Shown in pieces: positions 16,758 through 25,035 of a DNA stretch of 64,000 bases. A program made the translations under genes and the position numbers. Origin of the DNA: a virus. The stretch covers positions 1 through 64,000 of the IMG/VR virus record IMGVR_UViG_3300047462_000185; one strand, 5' to 3'. A model generated the notes under the pieces. The model worked only from the letters and a program-made list of their open reading frames with translations, did not search any database and was not told where the DNA came from. How positions within the stretch are numbered: position 1 is the stretch's first letter; each line of letters starts with the position of its first letter.

Positions 16758-17987
16758 ATGACGACAACTTTCGCACGCGGCGTTGCGAAGACGCTTGCGC
16801 TCGCCGAAGAAGCCTCGTTCGGCGTCAAGTCGACCGCGGCAGGCTCCTATCTGCGCCGCACCTCGTCGGACCTGACCCTGTCGACCGACGCCTACCAGAG
16901 CCAGGAAATCCTGCCGAGCCAGCAGGTCGAGGATCTCCGGCTCGGCGTTCATCGCGTCTCGGGCACGATCAGCGGACAACTATCGCCCGGCGCCTATGCC
17001 GATCTGTTCCAGGGCATGATGCGCGGCACCTGGGCCGGAAAGGTGCAACTGACCAGCCAGATCGTCACTCTGTCGGCCTTGTCGAACGGCGGCACGGCGA
17101 TCAATGCCAGCGCCGGCGGCTTCCTCGCCTCGGGCCTGAAGATCGGTGACATCATTGTCCTGACCGGATTCTCTGGCGGTTACACGGCGAACAACAACGT
17201 CAACTGCCGCATCTTCGCCATGACCGACACCACGATTTCGGTCTATGAGGGGCTGACCGTGGTCAGTTCGGCGGTGAGCGGCATCACGATCGCCCAGGCC
17301 GGCAAGAAGCTGCTCATGGCGGGTAGCAACCAGCTGTTCCGCAGCTACACGCTGGAGCACTGGTTCGCCGATGTGGGTATCTCCGAGGCTTTCGTGGGCT
17401 GCCGCATCAGCCAGATCTCGCTCAACATCCCGGCCACGGGTCTGGTGACATTCAGCGCCACCGTGACGGGTCAAGACATGATCACCGGCACGACCCAGGT
17501 CTACGGGTCGGCCGCGGGTCCGACGACGGACAACTCGCTCGCCGCGGTGAGTGGCAAGATCGCCTACAACGGCGCATCGCTCGGCATCATCACCGGCCTG
17601 TCGCTCCAGCTCACCGCGAATGTGCAGTCTAACCCTGTGCTGGGCTCGGACGTGGTGCCCGAAATCTTCATGGGCATGATGCGGGTCAATGGCAGCTTCA
17701 CCGCCATGTTCACCGATGAGACGCTTGAGACCAACTTTATCACCGAGACCGAGACCACGCTCCACGCCTATCTGACCTCGACCCAGGCGCCGAACTCCGA
17801 TTTCATCAGCATCTTCATCCCAAGGGTCAAGGCGATGTCGGCCCAGAAGTCGGACAGCGATATGAGCCTGATCCAGTCGTTCAACTTCAGCGGCCTTTAC
17901 CAGACCGCCGGCGGCGCCGGCACCGCGCTGGACGCCACCTCGATCAGCATGATGGATAGTTCGGTGCCGAGCTGGATCGGGGCTTGA
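16758..17987 (+). CDS. major tail (tube) protein
   Basis: This 409-residue protein is encoded between the tail terminator and the tail chaperones, the position of the tube protein. The N-terminus (ALAEEASFGVKS) and the block VSGTISGQLSPGAYADLFQG are typical of long siphovirus tube proteins. Further support comes from GLVTFSATVTGQDM and, near the C-terminus, MRVNGSFTAMFTDE. The protein is long for a simple tube subunit (usually 150-250). The extra length probably forms an additional domain. Confidence 0.78.
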   Translation: MTTTFARGVAKTLALAEEASFGVKSTAAGSYLRRTSSDLTLSTDAYQSQEILPSQQVEDLRLGVHRVSGTISGQLSPGAYADLFQGMMRGTWAGKVQLTSQIVTLSALSNGGTAINASAGGFLASGLKIGDIIVLTGFSGGYTANNNVNCRIFAMTDTTISVYEGLTVVSSAVSGITIAQAGKKLLMAGSNQLFRSYTLEHWFADVGISEAFVGCRISQISLNIPATGLVTFSATVTGQDMITGTTQVYGSAAGPTTDNSLAAVSGKIAYNGASLGIITGLSLQLTANVQSNPVLGSDVVPEIFMGMMRVNGSFTAMFTDETLETNFITETETTLHAYLTSTQAPNSDFISIFIPRVKAMSAQKSDSDMSLIQSFNFSGLYQTAGGAGTALDATSISMMDSSVPSWIGA

Positions 17988-17991
17988 TATC

Positions 17992-18005
17992 CACATCATC
18001 GTGTG
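17992..18005. promoter_or_regulatory. 14-bp palindrome copy 3 (CACATCATCGTGTG)
   Basis: This copy lies five bases after the tail-tube stop and 57 bases before the next gene. A further half-like GTGTGTG follows at 18011-18017. Confidence 0.55.
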
Positions 18006-18062
18006 TTTTCGTGTGTGGGCTGGCGCTTGGTCCAGTGACGCGCAACAAGGGAAGGGACGGAG

Positions 18063-18467
18063 ATGGCTGACGAGGTCGAGGACAAGCTGCTGCTCGATCT
18101 GCGGCGTGGCCAGCTCCGCTCCCCCCGTCACTCGCTTCTGATCCGGCCGTTCCTGTTTGGTCAGTTCCGAATCCAGCTGACCAGGGTGGGCAATGAAATG
18201 GTCCCGGGTGCGCCCGCGGGGCGCGGCGACATCGTGCGCGAACTTTGCACCTACAGCCGGACCCGCGCCTCGATCGTCGCGACCGCGCTGCGGGATGCGG
18301 AAGATCCGGAACAGCGTGCCGAGGAATTCGCCAATCCGTGGAATTGCGAAGGGCCTGGCGCCCGAATCCGGCTGGATAACTGCCCAGAGGACAGGCCCGA
18401 GACGATGGGCCAGCAGGTGCTCAACGCCGGCACGATCGAAGTCCCGTTGCCAGGCGATATCACCTAA
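18063..18467 (+). CDS. hypothetical protein after the tail tube gene
   Basis: This 134-residue protein begins at an ATG after GGGACGGAG. It is charged, with a central helix (IVRELCTYSRTRASIVATAL) and two Cys in the second half. It is framed by palindrome copies on both sides, so it could be controlled apart from the tail operon. No family is recognised. A minor tail or assembly role is possible from position. Confidence 0.6.
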   Translation: MADEVEDKLLLDLRRGQLRSPRHSLLIRPFLFGQFRIQLTRVGNEMVPGAPAGRGDIVRELCTYSRTRASIVATALRDAEDPEQRAEEFANPWNCEGPGARIRLDNCPEDRPETMGQQVLNAGTIEVPLPGDIT

Positions 18468-18468
18468 A

Positions 18469-18482
18469 CACACGACTCTGTG
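18469..18482. promoter_or_regulatory. 14-bp palindrome copy 4 (CACACGACTCTGTG)
   Basis: It begins one base after the stop of the 134-residue gene. With the copy at 18513 it brackets the candidate promoter of the Acb2-like gene; the two centres are 44 bases apart, about four helical turns. Confidence 0.55.
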
Positions 18483-18497
18483 CTAATTCGGAACCGA

Positions 18498-18526
18498 TTG
18501 ACGGACGGAAACCACATTGTTATGTG
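18498..18526 (+). promoter_or_regulatory. candidate sigma70-type promoter of the Acb2-like gene
   Basis: TTGACG (18498-18503) and TATGTG (18521-18526) are separated by exactly 17 bases. Transcription would start about seven bases on, at the ATG at 18533. No Shine-Dalgarno precedes that ATG, so a leaderless transcript is likely. The -10 box is inside a palindrome copy, so a protein bound there would block RNA polymerase. Confidence 0.5.
18513..18526. promoter_or_regulatory. 14-bp palindrome copy 5 (CACATTGTTATGTG)
   Basis: Perfect half sites, extended by C and G on the outside. It overlaps the candidate -10 box of the Acb2-like gene and ends six bases before its ATG. Confidence 0.6.
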
Positions 18527-18532
18527 GTCCGT

Positions 18533-18778
18533 ATGTCGCATCTCTATGAGACCGAACCTGACGCCCGTCAGTCCAGCGTGCCGATCACCACGTCGCGGTT
18601 CCGGCCACGATATCGGCAACTCACTGCCGACGAGATCGCGTTGCACGACCAGCTCAAGGCCAAGGCCGCGGAACTGGAAGCGCTGATCGAGCAGGTCAAA
18701 CCGGGCCGCTACCGCAGCCTCGCCATCACCGCCCTCGAAGAGTCCATCATCTGGGTAGTGAAGGAACTCACGGCATGA
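18533..18778 (+). CDS. Acb2/Tad1 hairpin-domain protein, candidate cyclic-nucleotide sponge
   Basis: This 81-residue protein carries the pattern of the Acb2/Tad1 hairpin family: RYRQLTADEIALHDQLKAKA, then LEALIEQVK, RYRSLAITALEESIIWVVK and a final ELTA. Family members bind cyclic oligonucleotide signals made by CBASS, or Thoeris signals, and so shield the phage from abortive defence. Which ligand is bound here cannot be told. The start is ATG 18533; a GTG at 18524 is an alternative. It has its own candidate promoter and overlaps the next gene by four bases (ATGA), although it is not a tail protein. It therefore looks like an inserted accessory gene. Confidence 0.72.
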   Translation: MSHLYETEPDARQSSVPITTSRFRPRYRQLTADEIALHDQLKAKAAELEALIEQVKPGRYRSLAITALEESIIWVVKELTA

Positions 18779-19191
18779 GCTTCGATCTCGCCACGCTCGA
18801 CACGCTGGCCAAGTCGCAGATCGGGGCGGATATGGAGATCATCCATCCCGCCAACCGCGCCCCGGTCAAGGGTGACAACGGCCAACCGCTGACAATCACC
18901 CTGCTAGGCCGCAGTTCCGACGTGTTCCAGGCGATGAGCCGGCGCATCATGCAGGAACGGGTCGCTAAGTCGGGTCGCGGCATCAACCTGACCCAGGACG
19001 ACATCGAGCGCGAAAACGTCGAGTTGCTGACGGCCTGCACGGTGCGCTGGACCGAATTCTCGATCGACGGCACGCCGTTTCCCTGGACACCCGACAATGC
19101 GCGCCGGCTCTGGTCCGATCCGCGCTGGCGCTGGCTCAGCGAGGCCGCGTTCAAGTTCATCCATGACGATGGAAATTTTTTGGCTCGCTGA
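18775..19191 (+). CDS. tail assembly chaperone, gpG-like
   Basis: This 138-residue protein is encoded directly before the tape measure gene, the fixed place of the lambda G/GT chaperones. It has the opening DLATLDTLAKSQIGADMEII, LTITLLGRSSDVFQAMSRR and a C-terminal WRWLSEAAFKFIHDDGNF. The stop TGA at 19189 is preceded by a slippery sequence that allows a longer -1 product. The short form would bind the tape measure protein and be lost from the finished tail. Confidence 0.75.
   Translation: MSFDLATLDTLAKSQIGADMEIIHPANRAPVKGDNGQPLTITLLGRSSDVFQAMSRRIMQERVAKSGRGINLTQDDIERENVELLTACTVRWTEFSIDGTPFPWTPDNARRLWSDPRWRWLSEAAFKFIHDDGNFLAR
19173..19182 (+). other. programmed -1 ribosomal frameshift site (AAATTTTTTG)
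   Basis: Two canonical X-XXY-YYZ heptamers overlap in the zero frame: A-AAT-TTT (19173-19179) and T-TTT-TTG (19176-19182). They lie three codons before the gpG-like stop. Moving back one base opens a 121-codon frame that ends at 19547, ten bases before the tape measure start. This matches the lambda G-GT arrangement. Confidence 0.8.
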
Positions 19192-19547
19192 TCGGCCGGC
19201 TCGTCCTTGGCGCTGAGGCGCTGTTCAAGCTCGACAAGCCGATGCCCGAGGGCGGCACGCTGCGCGACGCCTTTGCCAGCTATCGCCGCCAGGTCGGTCG
19301 CCCTCATCCGCAGGAGGTCAGCGCCGACCAGATCCCCGAAAGCGTGGCCTACCTGGTCCAGTATTTCGGCGAGATGTGCCGCGGCCGCCCGATTACCGAG
19401 GTCGGGATGTTGCCAATCCCCGCCAGCGAAATGCTGGCCTGGTCACAACTGACTGGCATCCGTCTGGCGCGTTGGGAACTCAGCGCGATCGTGCAGCTCG
19501 ACCAGACCTATCTCCGCGTCATGCGGCCCACCCCGCCGGCGAAATAG
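19182..19547 (+). CDS. gpT-like extension of the tail chaperone, read by -1 frameshift
   Basis: This frame has no start with a ribosome site near its beginning. It is reached by a -1 slip at 19173-19182, giving a fusion of about 257 residues. The extension reads GSLIGRLVLGAEALFKLDKP, then a helical region (VAYLVQYFGEMCRGRPITEV) and a C-terminus LDQTYLRVMRP. In lambda the T part of gpGT binds the tube protein while the G part binds the tape measure, so the fusion links both. Confidence 0.7.
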   Translation, partial: GSLIGRLVLGAEALFKLDKPMPEGGTLRDAFASYRRQVGRPHPQEVSADQIPESVAYLVQYFGEMCRGRPITEVGMLPIPASEMLAWSQLTGIRLARWELSAIVQLDQTYLRVMRPTPPAK

Positions 19548-19556
19548 GAGGCGCGC

Positions 19557-22500
19557 ATGACTGATCTCGCGTCGCTCTCCTTCTCGATCGACAGCAGCCA
19601 GGCCAAGCAGGCCAGCGACACACTGACCGCCATGGCGCTCGCCGCGGCACAGGCCAACACGAGCCAGAAGGATCTGGCCCAGACCAGCGCCGCGTTCAGC
19701 CAATCGCTCCAGCAGCAGCTCCAGGCGATGACGATGTGGCAGTTCGGCCTGCAGCAGGCCGGCTCGGCGCTCCAGTTGATGATTACCCAGATGCACGCCT
19801 GGCAGGACGTGATGGGAACCAGCACGACGGCGACCAACTCGTTCCGCGACAGCCTGAACCAGGTCATCGCCGTGGCGACGACGTTCGGCCAGAGCGCGGC
19901 CGGGTTTGAGACCTTCGTCAATCAGGCAAACCGGCTGAAGCTTGCCGCCGATCAGATCCCGCAAGCGCTGCAACGCATCAGCGCGGCGACGGAGAACCAA
20001 ACGCCGTTCGGGATGCAGGTGCGCCAGGTCGCGCAAAGCTATGGCACCATTGTGCCGCAGGGCGGCTATGATCAGGCCGGCGACGTGCTGCAATCCTTCG
20101 TGGCGAACGCGGGTCAGTATCGCGACACGATGCAGAAGCTGCGCGACATCCAGACCGTGTTGGGTCCGATGGATGCGCAGAGCATTCGCCAGTTGCAGCG
20201 GCTCGATTATGTGCCGATCGCGACACAGCAGGCGCGCAACTATGCGCAGAGCTACAACGTCCAAGCCGATCGCACCGCGCAATTCGTCGACCAACAGACC
20301 TATCAGAATAACCAGTTCGCCGCCCAATATGCCGATCTGACGAGCCGCTACAATGTGCCCCCGTCGATGTCGTTTTCGACGCAGGCCCAGCAGCTCGATT
20401 ACCTGCAAAACCTCCAGCAGAACGGCAGCATCTGGCAGAAACTGGGATCGTCCACCAACCTGCTGGGGGCTTTGTTCGATCCGGCTGTCGTCGGCACATC
20501 GAACCCGCTGCTCAACACGCTGAGCTATTGGAATTCGGGCCAGTTCGGGCGAAACCAGTCCGCCATCATGGCGCAGTTCGTCGGCGATCGCCAGCAGCAG
20601 GGGCTTTTCCCAGCCGCATGGACGGCGATAGGCCGAGAAGTATCGAACTATCTGCCGGGCGGCTACACCGCCCCTGCGGTCAACGACAACCGATTCCTGA
20701 GCCCGGCCGACATCGCGGCGCAGCAGACCGCGCTGGGCGGCCAGCTGGCCGGGTTCGGAAGCAGTGGCTACGCCCAGTGGGCCAATGCGACCCAGCAGAT
20801 CGCCGCACTCAATGCGCCTGGCAATGGGCTTGGGCTGTTCCAGCGCGCCTACGGCGACACGGAAGGGGCACGGCAGTTCTATAACGCCAGCACTGCGCTG
20901 GGGCAGCAGCAGACCTATGCCTTGGCGCCTTGGCAGCGCCAGCAGGACCAGACCGGTCAGCAGGCGTGGTTGATGAGCCTTCCGCCCGACCAGCGCGCCC
21001 GCGCTCAGGCCTTCCTCCAGGCCGCACCGCAGTATGGGGTGAGCACGTCCAACCTTCGCCCCGGCACCACGCTGGCGCAGGCCATGGGCGGCCCAGGGCT
21101 GAACGACAACATCGCTGGCGCGATCAATGGCAGTTTCGATCAAGGAGTCGCTGGCCAGCTGCAAGGCTCGCAGGAAGCGTCGCAGCGCGACATCGATCTT
21201 CAGACCCAGCTCCAGCAGAAACTGACCGAGGGCAAGGCGGCGGCCGACGACTTCGTGAAGTCCTGGCAGGCCAGGACCCAGGCCCTCCTGGATGGCGCGA
21301 CGAAGGACCAGGCCGCGGCGGCCGCGTCCGATGCGCTGAACAAGAGCACGGCCGAGCGTATCACGATCGGCAAGGCGCTCCTGGTGCAGATCGGTCAGCA
21401 GACCGATGCAACGAAGCAGCAGATCAACATCGCGGCGAACGCCACTTCGTCGAACGACCCGATCCAACGCGCCGCCGCCGCCTATGCGTTCGGGGTCGAC
21501 AACACCACGCTGAACGCGATCCTGAGCGGCCAGATCGATGGCAGCCAGGGCACGGCCTACACCGCGGCGCAGTTCAACCAGCTGAGCAACCAGGGCTTGC
21601 TGAGCGCTTATCAGCGCACCAACACGCAGCGCAACACGCTCGGCCAGCAGCAGCAGGTCCTGAGCGTCGCGCAAGCCGGCGGTAACACCGGCTATGCGCA
21701 GCAGTCGATCCAGCTGCAGCAGCAATACAGCGACGATCTCGCCAAGGCGCAGGCCCAGGTCTTGTCGATCTCGCAGCAGATCTGGAGCGGCAACGCCCAG
21801 GACCTCGCCAACGCCAAGGCGAAGGTCTCGGCGATCCAGAGCCAGGCCGACGCGGCGCAGCAGTTGTTGCAGGCCCAGCAGCGTGCCACGGAGGCAACGA
21901 AGAACTACAGCGACGCCAACTCGATGGAGAACCAGGCGCAGCTGAACATGCTGATCGCCGGCGCGCCTGACTCGCAGCGTGGCCTGATGCAAACCTACGC
22001 CGGCGTGATCGGGTCGCGCATGAACGACATCTCGATGCGCCAGCAGACGCCGAGCACCTACAACGTGCCGCAGCAGTATCAGGCGGCGATCGCCGCGGCG
22101 GCCCAGCAATATGGCGTGCCGCAGAACTTCCTGACCACGATGCTAGGCACTGAGAATTCGGGGTTCAACCCGAACTTGGTCAATCCGAAGTCCGGCGCGA
22201 TAGGGCTAGGCCAGTTTATGCCGAGCACGGCGCAGAACGTGCCTGGCTATGGGCCGGTCGATCCAACCAATCCAATCGCCAGCATCAATGCGATGGCCGC
22301 ATATCTGGCCAACTTGCAGAAAAACACGGGCCAGAGCGGCGCGCAGAGTTGGCTGACCGCGGGCATGCAATACAAGGGCGCCGGCTCCTTCATGAGCCAG
22401 GGCGTCTCGTCGCAGGCCATCGCCGACCTGGCGACTTCGCTAGGCGTCAATCTCGGCACTGTCATGTCGCCCAGCCAGATGATCGCGAGCATCCGGCCCG

Positions 22501-23963
22501 GCGGCAACGGCGCACCAGACCTGCAAGCCCTGGGCGCGGCCGCAACCGACCTCTACGGCTCTCAGCAGGCCGTGGCGATGGCGAACACCAACAGCGCCAC
22601 CAATCTAGCCACGGCGCGGTTCAGGGCCGGTCTGCCCTTCGCCCAGGCCGGTATGCCGCAGGCCGCGCAATTCGCCGCCCTCGGCGTGGCCAACCCGCAG
22701 CTCGCGCCGGGCAATGCGGCCGCGGGCACAACCTCGGCACAGCTCGGCTACGTGCAGGGCCTGACCAACAGCACGGACCAGTCCAACGGCGCGCTTTTGA
22801 TCCAGATCCAACAGGCTCAGATGCTCGCCCAGGCCGCGTTGGCCGGCAACGCAGCGCTCCAGCAGCTCCAGCAGACCCTGCAAAACTACAACAGTTTGCA
22901 GCAAGCCGGCGCGATGAAGAGCATGTCGACCACGAGCGACATGACACAGGCGATCAACACCTACATCGCGTCGCTCCAAAAGTCGCAAGCTCTTCAGCAG
23001 CAGGCCACGAACGCGCAGGGCATGATCAAGGTCAACTCGGCGATCGCCGGCAACAATTCGGAATCAGACCTGCTCAACGCCAACCTGGCCCTCGGTCCGT
23101 TCATCAACCAGGACCAGGCGCAAATGGCGATGGTGGCGCCCACCGTGCATCAGCAGATGCTCAACGATCCGACCCAGGCCGGCCTGGTCGGCACCTCGGC
23201 GGAAAGCGATCTCGTGCAATCCACCCAGGCCGTCACCGCGCTGAAGCAGTTGGCCAACCAGCAGCAGGCGGTGCGCAGCGGCTTTGACGCGATGAGCTCC
23301 TCCATTCTCAATAGCTTCACCAGCGCTGTGACCGGCGGTCAGAACCTGCGGAGCGTGCTGAGCGGCCTGCTCAACGATCTGATCAAGATCACGATACAGG
23401 CTACGGTGCAGAAGCCGCTGAGCAACGCGCTGTCGAGCGGCGCTTCGGGTCTGTGGGGACTACTGACCAGTGGAATAAGCGGCTATAGCGCCGAGGGTTT
23501 GCCCACCGCGTCCACGCTGACGAGTTTGGGCAACCAAGCCGCTGCGAACATCGCCGGCGGCTCGGCAGGACTGGCCGCAGGCGGCGTCTACAACCCCATC
23601 CGGCTCTACGGCTCGGGCGGTCTGTTCGGCGGTCCCACGCTCATCCCAGCGGCCGACGGCATGGTGCTGGCCGGCGAGGCCGGCCCGGAAGCCGCGATGC
23701 CGCTGACACGTCTCGCCAACGGCGATCTCGGCGTGAAGATGTCGGGCGGCTCGAGCGGCGGGTTTAGCTACAGCCCCGCCATCACCGTGCATGTCAATTC
23801 GCCGGCCAACGGCAACGGGGCAGCAAACGTCCAGGCGTCCAAGCAGATGGGTGACATCATCTCGCGGCAGGTCAAGCAGACGATGGACGACAACATGGCG
23901 CGTCACCTTCAGCCGGGTGGCCTGATCTACAGCGCGATCCGTCAGAACCGCGGGGTGGCCTGA
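19557..23963 (+). CDS. tape measure protein with embedded lytic transglycosylase domain
   Basis: This 1468-residue protein is rich in Gln and Ala and mostly helical. Near residues 835-945 is an SLT-type lytic transglycosylase domain, with TENSGFNPNLVNPKSGAIGL followed by GQFMPSTAQN; the Glu of TENSG is the likely catalytic residue. The C-terminus (GGLFGGPTLIPAADGMVLAG, EAGPEAAMPL) is typical of lambda gpH-like proteins. It sets tail length and may help DNA through the cell wall. At about 0.15 nm per residue the tail would be near 220 nm. GGAGG precedes the ATG. Confidence 0.9.
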   Translation: MTDLASLSFSIDSSQAKQASDTLTAMALAAAQANTSQKDLAQTSAAFSQSLQQQLQAMTMWQFGLQQAGSALQLMITQMHAWQDVMGTSTTATNSFRDSLNQVIAVATTFGQSAAGFETFVNQANRLKLAADQIPQALQRISAATENQTPFGMQVRQVAQSYGTIVPQGGYDQAGDVLQSFVANAGQYRDTMQKLRDIQTVLGPMDAQSIRQLQRLDYVPIATQQARNYAQSYNVQADRTAQFVDQQTYQNNQFAAQYADLTSRYNVPPSMSFSTQAQQLDYLQNLQQNGSIWQKLGSSTNLLGALFDPAVVGTSNPLLNTLSYWNSGQFGRNQSAIMAQFVGDRQQQGLFPAAWTAIGREVSNYLPGGYTAPAVNDNRFLSPADIAAQQTALGGQLAGFGSSGYAQWANATQQIAALNAPGNGLGLFQRAYGDTEGARQFYNASTALGQQQTYALAPWQRQQDQTGQQAWLMSLPPDQRARAQAFLQAAPQYGVSTSNLRPGTTLAQAMGGPGLNDNIAGAINGSFDQGVAGQLQGSQEASQRDIDLQTQLQQKLTEGKAAADDFVKSWQARTQALLDGATKDQAAAAASDALNKSTAERITIGKALLVQIGQQTDATKQQINIAANATSSNDPIQRAAAAYAFGVDNTTLNAILSGQIDGSQGTAYTAAQFNQLSNQGLLSAYQRTNTQRNTLGQQQQVLSVAQAGGNTGYAQQSIQLQQQYSDDLAKAQAQVLSISQQIWSGNAQDLANAKAKVSAIQSQADAAQQLLQAQQRATEATKNYSDANSMENQAQLNMLIAGAPDSQRGLMQTYAGVIGSRMNDISMRQQTPSTYNVPQQYQAAIAAAAQQYGVPQNFLTTMLGTENSGFNPNLVNPKSGAIGLGQFMPSTAQNVPGYGPVDPTNPIASINAMAAYLANLQKNTGQSGAQSWLTAGMQYKGAGSFMSQGVSSQAIADLATSLGVNLGTVMSPSQMIASIRPGGNGAPDLQALGAAATDLYGSQQAVAMANTNSATNLATARFRAGLPFAQAGMPQAAQFAALGVANPQLAPGNAAAGTTSAQLGYVQGLTNSTDQSNGALLIQIQQAQMLAQAALAGNAALQQLQQTLQNYNSLQQAGAMKSMSTTSDMTQAINTYIASLQKSQALQQQATNAQGMIKVNSAIAGNNSESDLLNANLALGPFINQDQAQMAMVAPTVHQQMLNDPTQAGLVGTSAESDLVQSTQAVTALKQLANQQQAVRSGFDAMSSSILNSFTSAVTGGQNLRSVLSGLLNDLIKITIQATVQKPLSNALSSGASGLWGLLTSGISGYSAEGLPTASTLTSLGNQAAANIAGGSAGLAAGGVYNPIRLYGSGGLFGGPTLIPAADGMVLAGEAGPEAAMPLTRLANGDLGVKMSGGSSGGFSYSPAITVHVNSPANGNGAANVQASKQMGDIISRQVKQTMDDNMARHLQPGGLIYSAIRQNRGVA

Positions 23964-24334
23964 TGAGCAGCTACCCTACCTTCTCGCCGCCGATGCAGCC
24001 CAGCGCGCAAGGGACGTCGCGCAAGATCGTGCCGCGCGTCCTCGCCACGAATTTCGGCGATGGCTACGTGCATCGCATCGCCGACGGGATCAACACCCAG
24101 CTCGAGGAATGGACCGTGACGTGGTCCGTCCTGCTGCCATCCCAATCCGCGACGATCCAATCGTTTTTCGCGTCGCTCTACGGCTGCCTGCCGTTCACCT
24201 GGACCCCGCCGAACAGCACCCAGGCCAACGTCTATATCTGCTCGGACTGGACCGAATCAGAAGTCGATTCCGGCCTGGTTTCGCTGAGCGCCACGATCGT
24301 CCAGACCGTCGATTACGGGTTCGCCGAGCCATGA
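23963..24334 (+). CDS. minor tail protein, lambda gpM-like
   Basis: This 123-residue protein follows the tape measure gene with a one-base overlap. The block VLATNFGDGYVHRIADGIN and later LPFTWTPP match the phage minor tail family of lambda gpM, which joins the tail tip to the tube. The final VDYGF also fits. Gene order M-L-K-I-J is preserved downstream. Confidence 0.8.
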   Translation: MSSYPTFSPPMQPSAQGTSRKIVPRVLATNFGDGYVHRIADGINTQLEEWTVTWSVLLPSQSATIQSFFASLYGCLPFTWTPPNSTQANVYICSDWTESEVDSGLVSLSATIVQTVDYGFAEP

Positions 24335-25035
24335 CATGGGAATTCGATCAGGTCCGGCAGCTTCTCTCGCCGGGCCAACTGGTCAAGCTCTACACGCTCG
24401 ACGCCTCGGCGCTGGGTGGCCCCGTGCTCTATTGGGTGCCTGGCCCGCTCAACGGCGCCCCTGTATCCCTGGGTGGAATCAGCTACACGCCCTACCCCGT
24501 CGATGCGAGCGGGTTCGAGTGGAGCGGTCAGGGCTCGCCGCCGCGCCCCAAGCTGAGGGCGTCGAACATCAACGGCTACATGACCAGCCTGATCATCGCC
24601 TACGGCGATCTGCGCGGCGCGCAGGTGATCCGGACCCGCACCCTGGCCGACTTCCTGGATGGTCAGCCCGACGCCGATCCGACGGCGGGCTGGTCGACCG
24701 ACGTCTGGTATATCGACCAGAAGACCCACGCCGATAACACCTACGTCGAATGGCAGCTCGCGATGGTGTCCGACCAGCAGGGCATCATCCTGCCGCGGCG
24801 CCAGTGCATCCAGAACAACTGCACCTACACCTACCGGGTCTGGCAGGGCGATGCGTTCAACTACTCCGCGGCCCAGTGCCCCTACACGGGCTCGGCGCTC
24901 TACACCACCGAGGGGCTCGGCACCGAGGATCCCACTCAGGACGTGTGCGGCCGCAAGCTGACCGACTGCCGGCTCCGGTTCGGCCAGGGTGCCACGCTGC
25001 CCTTTGGCGGCTTCCCGGGCATGCTGCGCTCGTGA
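24331..25035 (+). CDS. minor tail protein, lambda gpL-like with a Cys cluster
   Basis: This 234-residue protein starts at ATG 24331, overlapping the previous stop. It has the gpL pattern SPGQLVKLYTLDAS and GISYTPYPVDASGFEWSGQG. The C-terminal part carries five Cys (RRQCIQNNC, QCPY, DVCGRKLTDC). Lambda gpL binds an iron-sulfur cluster through C-terminal Cys, so a similar cluster is likely here. It sits in the tail tip. Confidence 0.8.
   Translation: MTWEFDQVRQLLSPGQLVKLYTLDASALGGPVLYWVPGPLNGAPVSLGGISYTPYPVDASGFEWSGQGSPPRPKLRASNINGYMTSLIIAYGDLRGAQVIRTRTLADFLDGQPDADPTAGWSTDVWYIDQKTHADNTYVEWQLAMVSDQQGIILPRRQCIQNNCTYTYRVWQGDAFNYSAAQCPYTGSALYTTEGLGTEDPTQDVCGRKLTDCRLRFGQGATLPFGGFPGMLRS

Noticed and set aside
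19443-22109. 888-codon minus-strand frame in the tape measure region
   Set aside because: Antisense to a clear tape measure gene; rich in Leu, Arg, Gly and His with no recognisable domain.
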